A stretch of 64,000 nucleotides of DNA from Adlercreutzia equolifaciens DSM 19450 (GCF_000478885.1 NC_022567.1:248001-312000); one strand, 5' to 3'. Numbered from the stretch's first letter, positions 25,401 through 33,479 are shown. The notes: a model not told the origin generated them from the letters alone. Program-made: numbers and translations.

Positions 25401-26305
25401 CTGCCGGTGCGCGAGGTGGCGAAGGGCGCGTCGGCGCCGTTGCGGGCGGCGATCGTCTCGTAAAGGAACGCGTCCACGACGGCGTCGAAGCTGCTCGATG
25501 CAGTGTTCAGCACGTAGTCGTTGAAGTTCGTTCCCTGGGAAACTCCGTTCACCCAGTGCTGAGAGGTGCCGAAGAAAGCACCGAACCCATAGGAGCCTAC
25601 CAGATCGCTGGGGAACCCATAGGCCTCCTGTTTGCGGGGCATGTCGACATCGAAGGTTTCGAGGCGCATATAGGGGTTGAGCGCGTAGTGCTTCTCGGCC
25701 TGGCCGGGGAAGGCGGCCGCGAAGGGGGCGATGCCGCCGGCCTCGGCGAGGATGTCGGGAATGTCCGAGGCGATGGTCGTTGTCTCTTCGCCGACGGTGA
25801 GCTCCTGCGGACTTGTGTCGAGGTCGGCGAGCACAAAGCGCTCATAGGCGGGATGTGCGGGCGACAGCTCGAAGACGATGCCGAGGGTTTCCAGAGTGTC
25901 CGCATAGGACTCGGGGATGCTCACGGTGCCCGCTGCGGCATCAAGAGAGCACTCATCGGTAATGTCGCGCTGGCGGTCGCCGAAGGTGGCGTAGTGCTCA
26001 TACACGGCGAAGCTGAGCGCCTCGTCGAGACCGAGCGTTCCGCCCTCGTCAACCGTGGCGACAATGCGCCCTTCTTGCAGGTTGTGCGGCGCGGTGAGGC
26101 TGGCGAAGTCGATGGTCTCGCCCGCAGAGTCTTTAAAGTGGAACATGACGGGCACCCCCTCGGTTTCCGTGGCGACTGCCGAGGTCGCGGGGGCACACAT
26201 CGCGGGGATGAGGCCCACGAGCAGTAGGAAGGCAAGAACCATGTTGAAAAGGGCGCGGCCTCCTTGGAGGGATGGGCGCGCGGGGACGGGATCGAGTGAA
26301 TCCAC
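22487..26305 (-). CDS. Sortase-anchored surface protein with SpaA/Cna-B-like and VaFE repeats
   Basis: About 1272 residues. A signal peptide (ALFNMVLAFLLLVGLIPA) is followed by a large N-terminal adhesin-like region, several SpaA/Cna-B-type domains (for example ELFAPPGF and EVKAPRGYLLDE), two VaFE repeats containing VVFETLLQDG and VVFESLLHDD, a Pro/Glu-rich wall-spanning stretch, and the anchor LAQTGDES + TM + RKRR (LxxTG sortase signal). It should be covalently linked to the wall and adhere to host or other cells; such domains often have internal isopeptide or ester bonds. GTG 26305 is chosen because GAGAGGAGT precedes it; a longer frame would bury the signal peptide. It interrupts dxr-rseP on the opposite strand. 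Confidence 0.88.
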   Translation of the reverse strand: MDSLDPVPARPSLQGGRALFNMVLAFLLLVGLIPAMCAPATSAVATETEGVPVMFHFKDSAGETIDFASLTAPHNLQEGRIVATVDEGGTLGLDEALSFAVYEHYATFGDRQRDITDECSLDAAAGTVSIPESYADTLETLGIVFELSPAHPAYERFVLADLDTSPQELTVGEETTTIASDIPDILAEAGGIAPFAAAFPGQAEKHYALNPYMRLETFDVDMPRKQEAYGFPSDLVGSYGFGAFFGTSQHWVNGVSQGTNFNDYVLNTASSSFDAVVDAFLYETIAARNGADAPFATSRTGSDYRARFLTTGNDYKDTNYSGGSAPTNRAMAQATCGTAGVSNGYGAVASNPNGDNYITYKGTYTGSQSAYNGWYKFYYKIDARSAATNKEFQDVVGYLLVEPINTGRAQVVKTSANPTISNANGNYSLANAVFGAFSTRASAEAAADQAAKGAWGSWQAARTWAQANASFTLVTGADGRSAVVEDIEGGDYYFCELFAPPGFRLNSAVQKATVEATSDESVVCQVSFADEPMRGSIDLLKQSGYPEVTLGHPGYTLAGAVYGVYADSACTKLVREIRTSLNGDADGYGRIDEMPIGSYWVRETKRPLEGYALDSRTYAVTVADRSVTRVNTTAVSDKAKLNPLSLLIQKKDAQSGQSHAQGAATLGDAHFRIDYYAAKNASLDALKTLEPQASWVVRTNDEGAFLLDQAESSFTHTLADGTTEELPYKVAGDAFYKLSNGRIALPIGTYAIQEVKAPRGYLLDETVHVRHVTDADTDGEIIETFDAEQNGDLVTDRVARTDLRFMKRADGAAKLAGIPFKLTSKTTGEWHILVTDKNGLASTESTPGHPHDANTNANDAQFTAPDGSFQMPLTLDTEALDATAGIWFGLNAEGASVAADNGLGALPFDTYELEELRCPANAIFEMIRDEIVVDESDEGLVIDLGTLNNTGTGKPTIRTSAYDGLSDDLYDTQISADTKAVVIDRVTYSGLEPGEPYLLRGTLMDKATGEPFLVNEEEVAAELEFTPEDYNGYANVTFAFDASAITEDTNLVVFETLLQDGVEVASHRDLADRKQTIAVSPIAIGTTAVDAATGTHEGVPAEEVTIIDTVSYQGLTPGEEYELSAVLMDKEENAPWLVEDKVVMVSHRFIPEESSGTVDVEITVPGTNLDGVSLVVFESLLHDDIEVALHADIEDEGQTVSYAYPDLPLPPTGGDEPEEPTEPEADEPEPTRVAQTSRLAQTGDESLTVICLVALLAVAGAGAAFVAYRKRR

Positions 26306-26799
26306 GGTGACTCCTCTCTGCGCGGCCACGTGTCCGCGCTGCTCGATTGACGAAAGAGAGTCAGGCGTGGGGCGCAATCGTGACGTCCGTGTCTCGAAGG
26401 AATGCGGGCTGGAAGGTTTGGCGTACGGCGCCCGATGCCTGACGCCGATAACCTTACGAGAGCCGAACCGTAGAAATGACGCGGGAATGCCCCAGTTCAT
26501 TCCCTCCCCCGACCGTGCGGGAGTCGTATTTTTATGCGACGGAAAAGCGGTCGGCGCGAGGAGCCAAAAGGGACTTCGACGGGTCTTCAGTGGGAAAAGG
26601 GTGGGACTTCGAGGTGCTCGATTCTCAAGCGGCGGCAGCAAAGGCGCGTGCTTCGCGCTCGCCGAGACGGCAGTCAAGGCGGCGGGCGCAGCCGACGGAT
26701 TCGGCGTACGTCCCTCCTAAACCATGGAGGGATCGTAGCCAGCTTGTAGTTATTTTCCGAGAGGGCCCTCCAAGGGAAAGACAAAGGGTGCCCGCTTTC

Positions 26800-26805
26800 T
26801 ATAAT
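26800..26805 (+). promoter_or_regulatory. -10 box of the rseP-ispG-proS transcript
   Basis: A consensus TATAAT 63 bases before the rseP start; the -35 region is poor. Confidence 0.5.
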
Positions 26806-26820
26806 GACCAGCGACACCCG

Positions 26821-26842
26821 TTCCTGCCCTGCGAGGCAGGAA
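26821..26842 (+). promoter_or_regulatory. Leader hairpin upstream of rseP
   Basis: TTCCTGCC-N6-GGCAGGAA, a perfect 8-bp stem about 15 bases before the ribosome site AAGGAGA. It may stabilise the mRNA or modulate translation. Confidence 0.5.
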
Positions 26843-26867
26843 ATCTCTCATATATAAGGAGACATCT

Positions 26868-27980
26868 GTGGACATCCTCATCATGATCGTCTGCGCCGTT
26901 ATCAGCATCGGCTTCCTCGTGTTCATCCACGAGGGCGGCCACTACCTGGCCGCTCGGGCCTTCGGCGTGCGCGTTACCGAGTTCATGCTGGGCCTGCCCG
27001 GCCCTTCCATTGGCTTCACGAAGGGCGAGACCCGCTATGGCGTCACGGCCGTGCCCCTCGGCGGCTACGCGAAGGTGTGCGGCATGGAGGCCGGCCCTTT
27101 GCAGCCGCACCTGCAGGAGGTGCTCGCGTCGCTTTACCGCCGCGGCACCGCCAACATGGAGGACGTGGCCCGCGACTGCGGCATCAGCGACGATGAAGCA
27201 TACAACGCCCTGGAAGAGCTGGTGGAATGGGGCAGCGTCATCGGTCCCGTCAAGGCCGATCAGTACAACACCTACCGCGCCCCGCGCGTCACGCCCGGCA
27301 AGCGCGCTCTGAAGAAGGCGGCCGCGGCGGGGCTGCCGGCGCCCGCCTCCTACGAGCTGGGCCAAGCTCGCGAAGTGGCCGATCCCCATGCGCTTTACGA
27401 GTCCGAGTACCGCCAGCAGTACCGCTCGCTGCCCTTCTGGAAGCGCTCGGTCATCCTTTTGGCGGGCATTTTCATGAACCTGCTGTTCGCTATGCTCGTG
27501 TTCATTATCGTGTTCTCGATCATCGGCTTTCAGGTGCAGCATCCTGAAACGGGCGAGATCACGACCATTCACGCATCGGTGCTGCAGGCGCTGCAGGCCG
27601 GCTTCATGTACATCGGCATGGTGATTCAGGCGGTAGCGGGCCTGTTCAACCCGGCCACGGCGGCTCAGACGGTGTCCGATTCCACCTCCATCGTCGGCAT
27701 CGCCGTCATGTCGAAGGACTACTTCCAGGCGGGCCTCGTGGAGGCGTTGGAGTTCATGGCCATGATCTCGGTCTCGCTGGGCATCATGAACCTGCTGCCC
27801 ATCCCGCCGCTGGATGGCGGCCGCTTCGTGGTGGAAATCTTCCAGAAGGGCACCCGCAAGACAGTGTCTCAGAAGGCCATGAACTATATGTCGCTTGCTG
27901 GTATGGCCCTGTTCCTCGGCTTCTTCGTCATCATGCTGAACCAGGACATCCAGAGGTTCGTCTTTGGCAACTGGGGCTAG
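26868..27980 (+). CDS. rseP: Site-2 intramembrane metalloprotease with inserted wHTH-like domain
   Basis: 370 residues of the M50/RseP family: zinc motif HEGGH (residues 21-25), a VPLGGYAKVCGME loop, and the third zinc ligand in NLLPIPPLDGGR near 310. It cleaves TM segments of anti-sigma factors or signal peptide remnants. Where a PDZ domain is usual, residues about 80-145 (LQEVLASLYRRGTANMEDVA, then CGISDDEAYNALEELVEWG) look like a winged-helix domain. GTG 26868 follows AAGGAGA. It belongs to the usual dxr-rseP-ispG-proS cluster, here split by the surface protein gene. Confidence 0.9.
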   Translation: MDILIMIVCAVISIGFLVFIHEGGHYLAARAFGVRVTEFMLGLPGPSIGFTKGETRYGVTAVPLGGYAKVCGMEAGPLQPHLQEVLASLYRRGTANMEDVARDCGISDDEAYNALEELVEWGSVIGPVKADQYNTYRAPRVTPGKRALKKAAAAGLPAPASYELGQAREVADPHALYESEYRQQYRSLPFWKRSVILLAGIFMNLLFAMLVFIIVFSIIGFQVQHPETGEITTIHASVLQALQAGFMYIGMVIQAVAGLFNPATAAQTVSDSTSIVGIAVMSKDYFQAGLVEALEFMAMISVSLGIMNLLPIPPLDGGRFVVEIFQKGTRKTVSQKAMNYMSLAGMALFLGFFVIMLNQDIQRFVFGNWG

Positions 27981-27999
27981 GGGTTTAAACCTGTCGGAC

Positions 28000-28020
28000 C
28001 CTCGCTGACTTCCTTGGGCG
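28000..28020 (+). repeat. 21-bp repeat, copy 2
   Basis: Matches 9592-9612 at 20 of 21 bases; it lies 20 bases after the rseP stop codon. Confidence 0.5.
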
Positions 28021-28031
28021 GATTCCGGACT

Positions 28032-28037
28032 TATAAT
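28032..28037 (+). promoter_or_regulatory. Candidate -10 box upstream of ispG
   Basis: TATAAT 35 bases before the ispG start. TTCCTT (28010) is a weak -35 at 16-base spacing. Confidence 0.45.
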
Positions 28038-28071
28038 TGGTGAAAGATAACGGTTGGAAAGGAAGTGGTCC

Positions 28072-29142
28072 GTGACCAAGGAACTGAAGCCCCATGACCG
28101 CACGCGGCGCGTGATGGTGGGGGACGTGCCGGTGGGCGGAGGCGCGCCGGTGGCGGTGCAGTCGATGTTGAATGCCCCGGCCGACGATGTGGCCGCCAAC
28201 CTCGCGCAGATTGAGGCGCTGGCCGAGGCCGGCTGCGAGATCGTGCGCATGGCCATTCCGCGTCGGGACTGCCTGGACGCCTTCGAAGCCGTGTGCGCCG
28301 CGTCACCCTTGCCCGTGGTGGCCGACATCCATTTCGACGCCCGCATCGCCATCGAGGCGGCGGCCCGCGGCGCGGCCAAGCTGCGCATCAACCCCGGCAA
28401 CATCGGCGGCCTGGAGGCCACCCGTGAGGTGATCGCTGCGGCGTCGGCGGCGGGCATCCCCATCCGCATCGGCGTGAACGCCGGCTCGCTCGACGACGCG
28501 CTGGCGGCCCGCGACGACCTGACGCTGCCCGAGAAACTGGCTGCCTCCGCTACCGAATACGTGCGCTTCTTCGAAGACGAGTGCGACTTCCACGACCTTG
28601 TGGTGTCAGCCAAGGCCCACGACGTGCAGACCACCATCGACACCTATCGCCTGTTGGCCGCCGAGCTGCCCGAGGTGCCGCTGCACATCGGCGTCACCGA
28701 GGCGGGAACCGCCTTCCAAGGCATCATCAAAAGCGCATGCGGCCTGGGCGTCCTTTTGGAAGAGGGCATCGGCGACACCATGCGCATCTCGCTCACGGAC
28801 GACCCCGTGGTGGAAGTGCGGGCCTGCTGGACGTTGCTCGGCGCCCTGGACTTGCGCCGTCGCACCCCCGAGCTCATCAGCTGTCCCACCTGCGGGCGCT
28901 GCCAGGTGAACCTCATTGGGCTCGCGCAAGAAGTGGAAGAGCGCCTCGCTGCAGTGGACAAGCCGGTGAAAGTGGCGGTCATGGGGTGCGTGGTGAACGG
29001 CCCGGGCGAAGCCGCCGATGCCGATATCGGGGTGGCTTGCGGAGCGGGCGCGGGGGTTGTTTTCTCCCATGGTAAAATCGTCCGCAAAGTGCAAGAGTCG
29101 GAAATTGTTTCTGCCCTTATGGAGGAGTTGGAGAACCTATGA
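28072..29142 (+). CDS. ispG: 4-hydroxy-3-methylbut-2-enyl diphosphate synthase
   Basis: 356 residues. The N-terminal TIM barrel begins with VMVGDVPVGGGAPVAVQSM, and the C-terminal 4Fe-4S domain has CPTCGRCQ and MGCVVNGPGEA. It converts MEcPP to HMBPP in the MEP pathway using two electrons. GTG 28072 is preferred because AAAGGAAG precedes it at 6-7 bases; an upstream TTG at 28054 lacks one. Its stop overlaps the proS start by 4 bases (ATGA), so translation is coupled. Confidence 0.96.
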   Translation: MTKELKPHDRTRRVMVGDVPVGGGAPVAVQSMLNAPADDVAANLAQIEALAEAGCEIVRMAIPRRDCLDAFEAVCAASPLPVVADIHFDARIAIEAAARGAAKLRINPGNIGGLEATREVIAAASAAGIPIRIGVNAGSLDDALAARDDLTLPEKLAASATEYVRFFEDECDFHDLVVSAKAHDVQTTIDTYRLLAAELPEVPLHIGVTEAGTAFQGIIKSACGLGVLLEEGIGDTMRISLTDDPVVEVRACWTLLGALDLRRRTPELISCPTCGRCQVNLIGLAQEVEERLAAVDKPVKVAVMGCVVNGPGEAADADIGVACGAGAGVVFSHGKIVRKVQESEIVSALMEELENL

Positions 29143-30899
29143 CCCAGATTCTGCGTATGAGCAACCTGTACGCCCCCACCTTGAAGGAAGACCCGTCGGA
29201 CGCCGACATCGATAGCGCGCGCCTGCTTCTGCGCGCGGGCATGCTGCGCAAGGCCGCCTCGGGCCTGTACACGTTCCTTCCTTTGGGCTTCCGCGTGCTG
29301 AAGAAGATCGAGAACATCGTGCGCGAGGAAATGGATGCTTCGGGTGCCCAGGAGATTCTCATGCCGGTGCTGCAGCCGGCGGAGCTGTGGGAGGAAAGCG
29401 GCCGCTTGAACGACTACGGCCCCGAGCTCATGCGCCTTACCGATCGCCACGACCGCGAGATGTGCCTCGGTCCCACCCACGAGGAGATCATCGTGGCGCT
29501 CGTGCGCAACGAGTTGCGCTCCTACAAGGAACTGCCTCAGAACCTCTACCAAATTCAGACGAAGTACCGCGACGAGATTCGCCCGCGCTTCGGTCTTTTG
29601 CGCTCTCGCGAGTTCGTCATGAAGGATGCCTACAGCTTCAACGCCACCCAGGAGTCGCTGCAGGAAACCTACGACGCCATGGGGAAGGCCTACGGCGCTA
29701 TCTGCGACCGTTGCGGCTTGGATTACCGCGAGGTGGAGGCCGACGGCGGCCAGATCGGCGGCAAGGTGACCACCGAGTTCATGGCGCTGGCGGAATCGGG
29801 CGAGGCCGACCTGGTGTACTGCTCGTGCGGCTATGCGGCCGATGCCGAGGCCGGCGCGTGCCTGGCTCGCCCCACGCTGTACGAAGTGGACGCCATGGAG
29901 AAGATCGCCACGCCCGACGTGCACACTATCGCCGAGCTGGCGGAATTTTTGAGCATCCCCGAGTCGTCCACGGTGAAGGCGCTCTCGGGCAAGGACGCCG
30001 AGGGCAACCTCGTGTGCCTGTTCATTCCCGGCGATCACGAGCTGAACGAGCTGAAGATCGAGGGCCTCGTGCCCGGTTTCACGCTATTGACCGACGAGGA
30101 GATGATCTCCTTCGGTCTGTGCAAGGGCTCCATGGGGCCGGTGGGGCTGCCGGAGGGCGCCCGCATCATCGCCGCTACCAGCTTGCAGGCCATCCCGCAG
30201 TGGGTCGTGGGCGCCAACGAGGACGGCTACCACTACGTGGGCGCGCGTCTGGGCGAGGATTTCCAGGTGGACGAGTGGGCCGATCTGGCCACGGTGAAGC
30301 CCGGCGACTGCTGCCCTACGTGCGGACTTCCGTTGGAAGGCGCTCGCGGCATCGAGGTGGCCCAGATCTTCCAGCTCGGCGACAAGTACTCCCGTGCCAT
30401 GGGCGCCACGTTCATGGACGAAGACGGCGAGGAGAAGCCCTTCATCATGGGCTGCTACGGCGTGGGCATCTCGCGCACGCTGGCCGCCATCGTCGAGCAG
30501 CACAACGACGAGCACGGCATCATGTGGCCGCTGTCGGTGGCGCCGGCCCATATTTGCGTGGTGCCGCTCACGGTGGGTGATGCCGAGGTGCAGCCCATGG
30601 CCGAGAAAATCGCGAAGGATCTGGCCGAGCTCGGCTTCGAGGTGGTCATCGACGACCGTGACGAGCGCGCCGGCGTGAAGTTCAACGACGCCGACCTCAT
30701 CGGCTGGCCCGTGCAGATTGTCGTGGGCAAGCGCGGCCTGAAAGAGGGCAAGGTGGAGATGAAGCTGCGTCGCACGGGCGAGAAGAAGGAAGTAGCGCTG
30801 GACGCTCTGGCCGAGATGATGGGCTTTGCCCGCCGCGCCATGCGCGACAACGTCCTGCACGGCGCCGGCACCGGCGCCTTCGCCGCCATTTTCGGGTAG
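29139..30899 (+). CDS. proS: Prolyl-tRNA synthetase, bacterial type
   Basis: 586 residues of class II ProRS. Motif 1 lies near residue 50, motif 2 in EIRPRFGLLRSREFVMKDAYSF near 145, the YbaK-like editing domain at about 230-385, motif 3 in GCYGVGISRTLAAIVEQ near 445, and the anticodon-binding domain at the C-terminus. It charges tRNA-Pro. It overlaps ispG by 4 bases and ends the cluster with a clear terminator. Confidence 0.97.
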   Translation: MTQILRMSNLYAPTLKEDPSDADIDSARLLLRAGMLRKAASGLYTFLPLGFRVLKKIENIVREEMDASGAQEILMPVLQPAELWEESGRLNDYGPELMRLTDRHDREMCLGPTHEEIIVALVRNELRSYKELPQNLYQIQTKYRDEIRPRFGLLRSREFVMKDAYSFNATQESLQETYDAMGKAYGAICDRCGLDYREVEADGGQIGGKVTTEFMALAESGEADLVYCSCGYAADAEAGACLARPTLYEVDAMEKIATPDVHTIAELAEFLSIPESSTVKALSGKDAEGNLVCLFIPGDHELNELKIEGLVPGFTLLTDEEMISFGLCKGSMGPVGLPEGARIIAATSLQAIPQWVVGANEDGYHYVGARLGEDFQVDEWADLATVKPGDCCPTCGLPLEGARGIEVAQIFQLGDKYSRAMGATFMDEDGEEKPFIMGCYGVGISRTLAAIVEQHNDEHGIMWPLSVAPAHICVVPLTVGDAEVQPMAEKIAKDLAELGFEVVIDDRDERAGVKFNDADLIGWPVQIVVGKRGLKEGKVEMKLRRTGEKKEVALDALAEMMGFARRAMRDNVLHGAGTGAFAAIFG

Positions 30900-30921
30900 G
30901 GCAATAGACTCCTCAATCGAC

Positions 30922-30960
30922 GAAGACCCCGGATCGCCTCTCGCGTTTCGGGGTCTTTCT
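30922..30960 (+). terminator. Rho-independent terminator after proS
   Basis: Stem GAAGACCCCG / CGGGGTCTTTC with a 17-base loop, followed by TTTCT. Confidence 0.8.
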
Positions 30961-31049
30961 CGCATTCGCGCCGAATGGACGCGAGCCGCGCTCAATGCAC
31001 TAAATGCTTCTACGATCGCTATTTATCTAGAGAAAATCCCTGTTCAGAA

Positions 31050-31080
31050 CCCTTGTCAAAGACTTTTGGCAGGGGTTTTC
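31050..31080 (+). terminator. Second terminator-like hairpin
   Basis: CCCTTGTC / GGCAGGGG (two G-T pairs) followed by TTTTC, within the 261-base gap before the next HTH gene. No gene lies between it and the proS terminator; it may end a small transcript or back up the first. Confidence 0.5.
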
Positions 31081-31160
31081 ATTGGCTGCGGGGTTGTGCC
31101 AAAGGGTTTTGGTGGTACGCTGCGGCGTGTCATGTCACTCTGATCGCGAAAGGACGTGTT

Positions 31161-31775
31161 GTGGAACTCAAGGAGCATCTCAAGGAGCACCGGAACCGAC
31201 TGGGGCTGTCCCAGGAGGACGTGGCGGAGCGCATTTTCGTATCGCGGCAGACCATTTCCAACTGGGAGACCGACCGCACCTATCCCGATGTGCAGAGCCT
31301 TCTGCTCTTAAGCGAGATCTTCGGCACGTCCATCGATGAGCTCGTGAAAGGAGACGTGGCAACGATGGAAAAGGCGATTGAGAACGACTGGAAGACAATG
31401 AGCCGCCTGACGGTGGCAGCTTGGGCGCTTGTGGGCGTCGGGCTGGTGTGCGTGGCGGTGGGGTTCGCGGTGCCTACGGCCCCCTCCTCGCTCATGCCGA
31501 AGTGCACCGAGAGCGAGGTGCTGGGAATTGTGCTGTTTCTTGCGCTGTGGGTTTTAGGATGTATTCTGCTCGGCATGGTGGAGTCGATGAAGAAGAAGTA
31601 CGACCTGGTCACCTATCGCGACATTGTGGCGTACTCCCGCGGCGAGGAGCCGGTGCGCGACAACGAGGCCTTCGGACGCAAGCACCCGGTAGCTTCAGCC
31701 GGCCTGAAAATGGGGGTAAGCGCCGTGTCGGGGTTCGTGGTGGCCTACGTGGTCTTGAAGCTGATCCTGGGATAG
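31161..31775 (+). CDS. XRE-family HTH regulator with C-terminal membrane domain
   Basis: 204 residues. Residues 1-62 form an XRE HTH (LGLSQEDVAERIFVSRQTISNWETDRTYPD). Three TM helices follow, at about 82-102, 118-140 and 182-203. The arrangement suggests a membrane-tethered regulator sensing envelope state. GTG 31161 has GAAAGGA upstream; the longer frame from 30975 crosses a terminator and is rejected. It stands alone. Confidence 0.85.
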   Translation: MELKEHLKEHRNRLGLSQEDVAERIFVSRQTISNWETDRTYPDVQSLLLLSEIFGTSIDELVKGDVATMEKAIENDWKTMSRLTVAAWALVGVGLVCVAVGFAVPTAPSSLMPKCTESEVLGIVLFLALWVLGCILLGMVESMKKKYDLVTYRDIVAYSRGEEPVRDNEAFGRKHPVASAGLKMGVSAVSGFVVAYVVLKLILG

Positions 31776-31884
31776 CACCCGCGAACGAGCGAATGCGAGC
31801 GCACGGGCGCGCAGGCGCGCGCAGGGCGCACGGCTGCGAGCAATCATTCGCGGCAGATTCCCTAACCAAATCAATCAACCTTTG

Positions 31885-31910
31885 ACGGGGCGGTAACGGT
31901 GCCGCCCCGT
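31885..31910 (+). terminator. Terminator-like hairpin
   Basis: Perfect 9-bp stem ACGGGGCGG / CCGCCCCGT with an 8-base loop, about 110 bases after the HTH-membrane gene. There is no T-run. Confidence 0.55.
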
Positions 31911-31983
31911 TGGCATACGTGGGGCGGGGGCGCTCGTATAGTAGAGGGTGCGAAATCACCGTCGAGATAAGGGAGGCCCCGAA

Positions 31984-32496
31984 ATGACGACGATTGCCGA
32001 TGGATTGAAGGACGTGTTCCTGGCTGGTGTGGGCGCCATGGCGCTCGGCGCCGAGAAGACCCAGGAGCTGGTGGAGCAGCTTATCGCCAAGGGGGAGATC
32101 ACCGTGGAGCAGGGCAAGGCCATCAACTCCGAGGTGCTGAAACAGGCTCAGGCCACCGCCGAGCGCGTGGGCCAGCAGGCCCAGACCGCGGTCGGCGAGG
32201 CGGCCCGTGAGGCTCAGGCGGCCGCGAGCCACCTGAACGATCAGGCCAAGACGGCCGCAGAGTTGGCTCACGAGCAGACCGAGGCTGCCGTGTCCATGGC
32301 GCGCTCCCAGGCCGAGATGGCTGCCGATGCGGCCAAGAAGGCGGCCGAGAACGCCAAGCAAGGTTCCGCCGATTTCGCCACAGCGCTGAAGCACGACGTG
32401 CTGGAGGCTCAGATGGCCATGATGACCCCCGAGCAGCGCGCCGAGTTCGCCAAGAAGGCCGCCGAAATCGCCGCCCGCGACGCGAAGACGGAGTAG
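31984..32496 (+). CDS. Phasin-like / Ala-rich coiled-coil protein
   Basis: 170 residues. The first 50 (DVFLAGVGAMALGAEKTQELVEQLIAKG) resemble the N-terminus of phasin-type PHA granule proteins. Residues 55-150 are a long Ala/Gln/Glu-rich amphipathic coiled coil without Gly or Pro. No signal peptide, so cytoplasmic. True phasins coat polyester granules; no PHA synthase is visible here, so it may instead be a general surface-binding or stress protein. ATG 31984 has AGGGAGG upstream; TATAGT at 31937 may be its -10. Confidence 0.65.
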   Translation: MTTIADGLKDVFLAGVGAMALGAEKTQELVEQLIAKGEITVEQGKAINSEVLKQAQATAERVGQQAQTAVGEAAREAQAAASHLNDQAKTAAELAHEQTEAAVSMARSQAEMAADAAKKAAENAKQGSADFATALKHDVLEAQMAMMTPEQRAEFAKKAAEIAARDAKTE

Positions 32497-32515
32497 AGGA
32501 TTGCGCGGATGAATT

Positions 32516-32552
32516 TTACTCAAGTGGATTTTAGTAAAGTTTACTTGAGTAA
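32516..32552. repeat. Inverted repeat TTACTCAAGT / ACTTGAGTAA
   Basis: Perfect 10-bp arms with a 17-base AT-rich spacer, 20 bases after the phasin-like gene. It shares the AATTTTACTC string with the inverted repeat at 55937-55976. Confidence 0.6.
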
Positions 32553-32584
32553 CTGACGAGCGAAGAATTCAAAAGTATTCACGG

Positions 32585-32616
32585 GCTGGGCTGCCGCTTG
32601 GGCGGTGGCCCAGCGT
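32585..32616 (+). terminator. Bulged GC-rich hairpin after the phasin-like gene
   Basis: GCTGGGC / GCCCAGC enclosing a second stem GCCGC-TTG-GGCGG. There is only a short TTG tail. Probable terminator. Confidence 0.55.
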
Positions 32617-32711
32617 TGATTTGGCGTGATTGGGCGTGCGGCTTCAGAAGGGCCGCAGGGCCGTGGTAAACTTCTCGATTACCATTGAACTACCACGACG
32701 AAAGCGATTCC

Positions 32712-33464
32712 ATGGCTGATTTCATTGAAGGCAAGCGGCCGGTTATTGAGGCGCTGCGCACCCACGTGCCGCTGAAGTACATCCTCATGGCCGACAACCT
32801 GAGCCAGGGCGACAGCCTGGTGCGCGACATCCAGCGCAAGGCGAAGAACCTGGACGTACCTATTAAGAAGGTGTCGAAGAAGAAGCTCGACGAGGTTTCC
32901 GAGCGCGGTAGCCACCAGGGCGTCATGGCTGAGGCGGCTCCGTTCAACTATGTGAACATGACGACGATTCTGGACGCGGCGAAGCAGTCGGCTGAGGAGC
33001 ACGACGGCCGCGCGCTCATTGTGGTGCTCGACCACATCACCGATGCCGGCAACTTGGGGGCCATCGCCCGTTCGGCCGAGTGCGTGGGCGCTTCCGGCAT
33101 TGTCATTCCCAACAAGCGCGCCGCCCGCGTGACCGCCGCCACCTACAAAAGCTCGGCCGGGGCTATTTCTCACATTCCCGTCACCCAGGTGGCGAACCTC
33201 GTGAGCACCATCGAGCGTCTGAAGGACGAGGGCTTCTGGGTGGCCGCCGCCACCGAGCACGCCTCCGATCTCATTTGGCAGTCGAACCTCAAGGGCAAGA
33301 TCGCGCTCGTGATGGGCAACGAGGGTGAAGGCGTGTCGCGCCTTGTGCTGGAGAACTGCGATTTCGGCGTGAAGCTGCCCCAGGTGGGAGAGATTTCCTC
33401 ACTGAATGTGGCCCAGGCCTCCACCGCCTGCATGTACGAGTGGCTGCGCCAGAACTGGGAATAG
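32712..33464 (+). CDS. rlmB: 23S rRNA (guanosine-2'-O-)-methyltransferase, TrmH/RlmB family
   Basis: 250 residues. Substrate-binding N-terminus (FIEGKRPVIEAL), then the SPOUT methyltransferase with VLDHITDAGNLGAIARSAE (motif 1), ALVMGNEGEGVSRL (motif 2) and LPQVGEISSLNVAQASTAC (motif 3 at the knot). It methylates a ribose in 23S rRNA or, less likely, tRNA. ATG 32712 is used; its ribosome site is weak. The NYN RNase gene follows at 15 bases, the usual rlmB-yacP pairing. Confidence 0.93.
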   Translation: MADFIEGKRPVIEALRTHVPLKYILMADNLSQGDSLVRDIQRKAKNLDVPIKKVSKKKLDEVSERGSHQGVMAEAAPFNYVNMTTILDAAKQSAEEHDGRALIVVLDHITDAGNLGAIARSAECVGASGIVIPNKRAARVTAATYKSSAGAISHIPVTQVANLVSTIERLKDEGFWVAAATEHASDLIWQSNLKGKIALVMGNEGEGVSRLVLENCDFGVKLPQVGEISSLNVAQASTACMYEWLRQNWE

Positions 33465-33479
33465 GCCGCAGATCGCATC

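Larger units (their letters stand above)
26306..26867. other. Divergent intergenic region between surface protein and rseP
   Basis: A 562-base gap without a convincing gene. On the minus side it forms a leader for the surface protein; I compared it with the c-di-GMP-I riboswitch core and did not find a match. A small hairpin GTCG-N10-CGAC sits at 26523-26540. On the plus side it holds the rseP promoter and leader hairpin. Confidence 0.4.

Noticed and set aside
24230..26227. Plus-strand open frame of 665 codons opposite the surface protein
   Set aside because: No domain pattern; the minus strand has signal peptide, repeats and sortase anchor.
26306..26560. Possible c-di-GMP riboswitch before the surface protein
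   Set aside because: A CCAAACC string occurs but the GNRA loop, receptor and pairing pattern do not.
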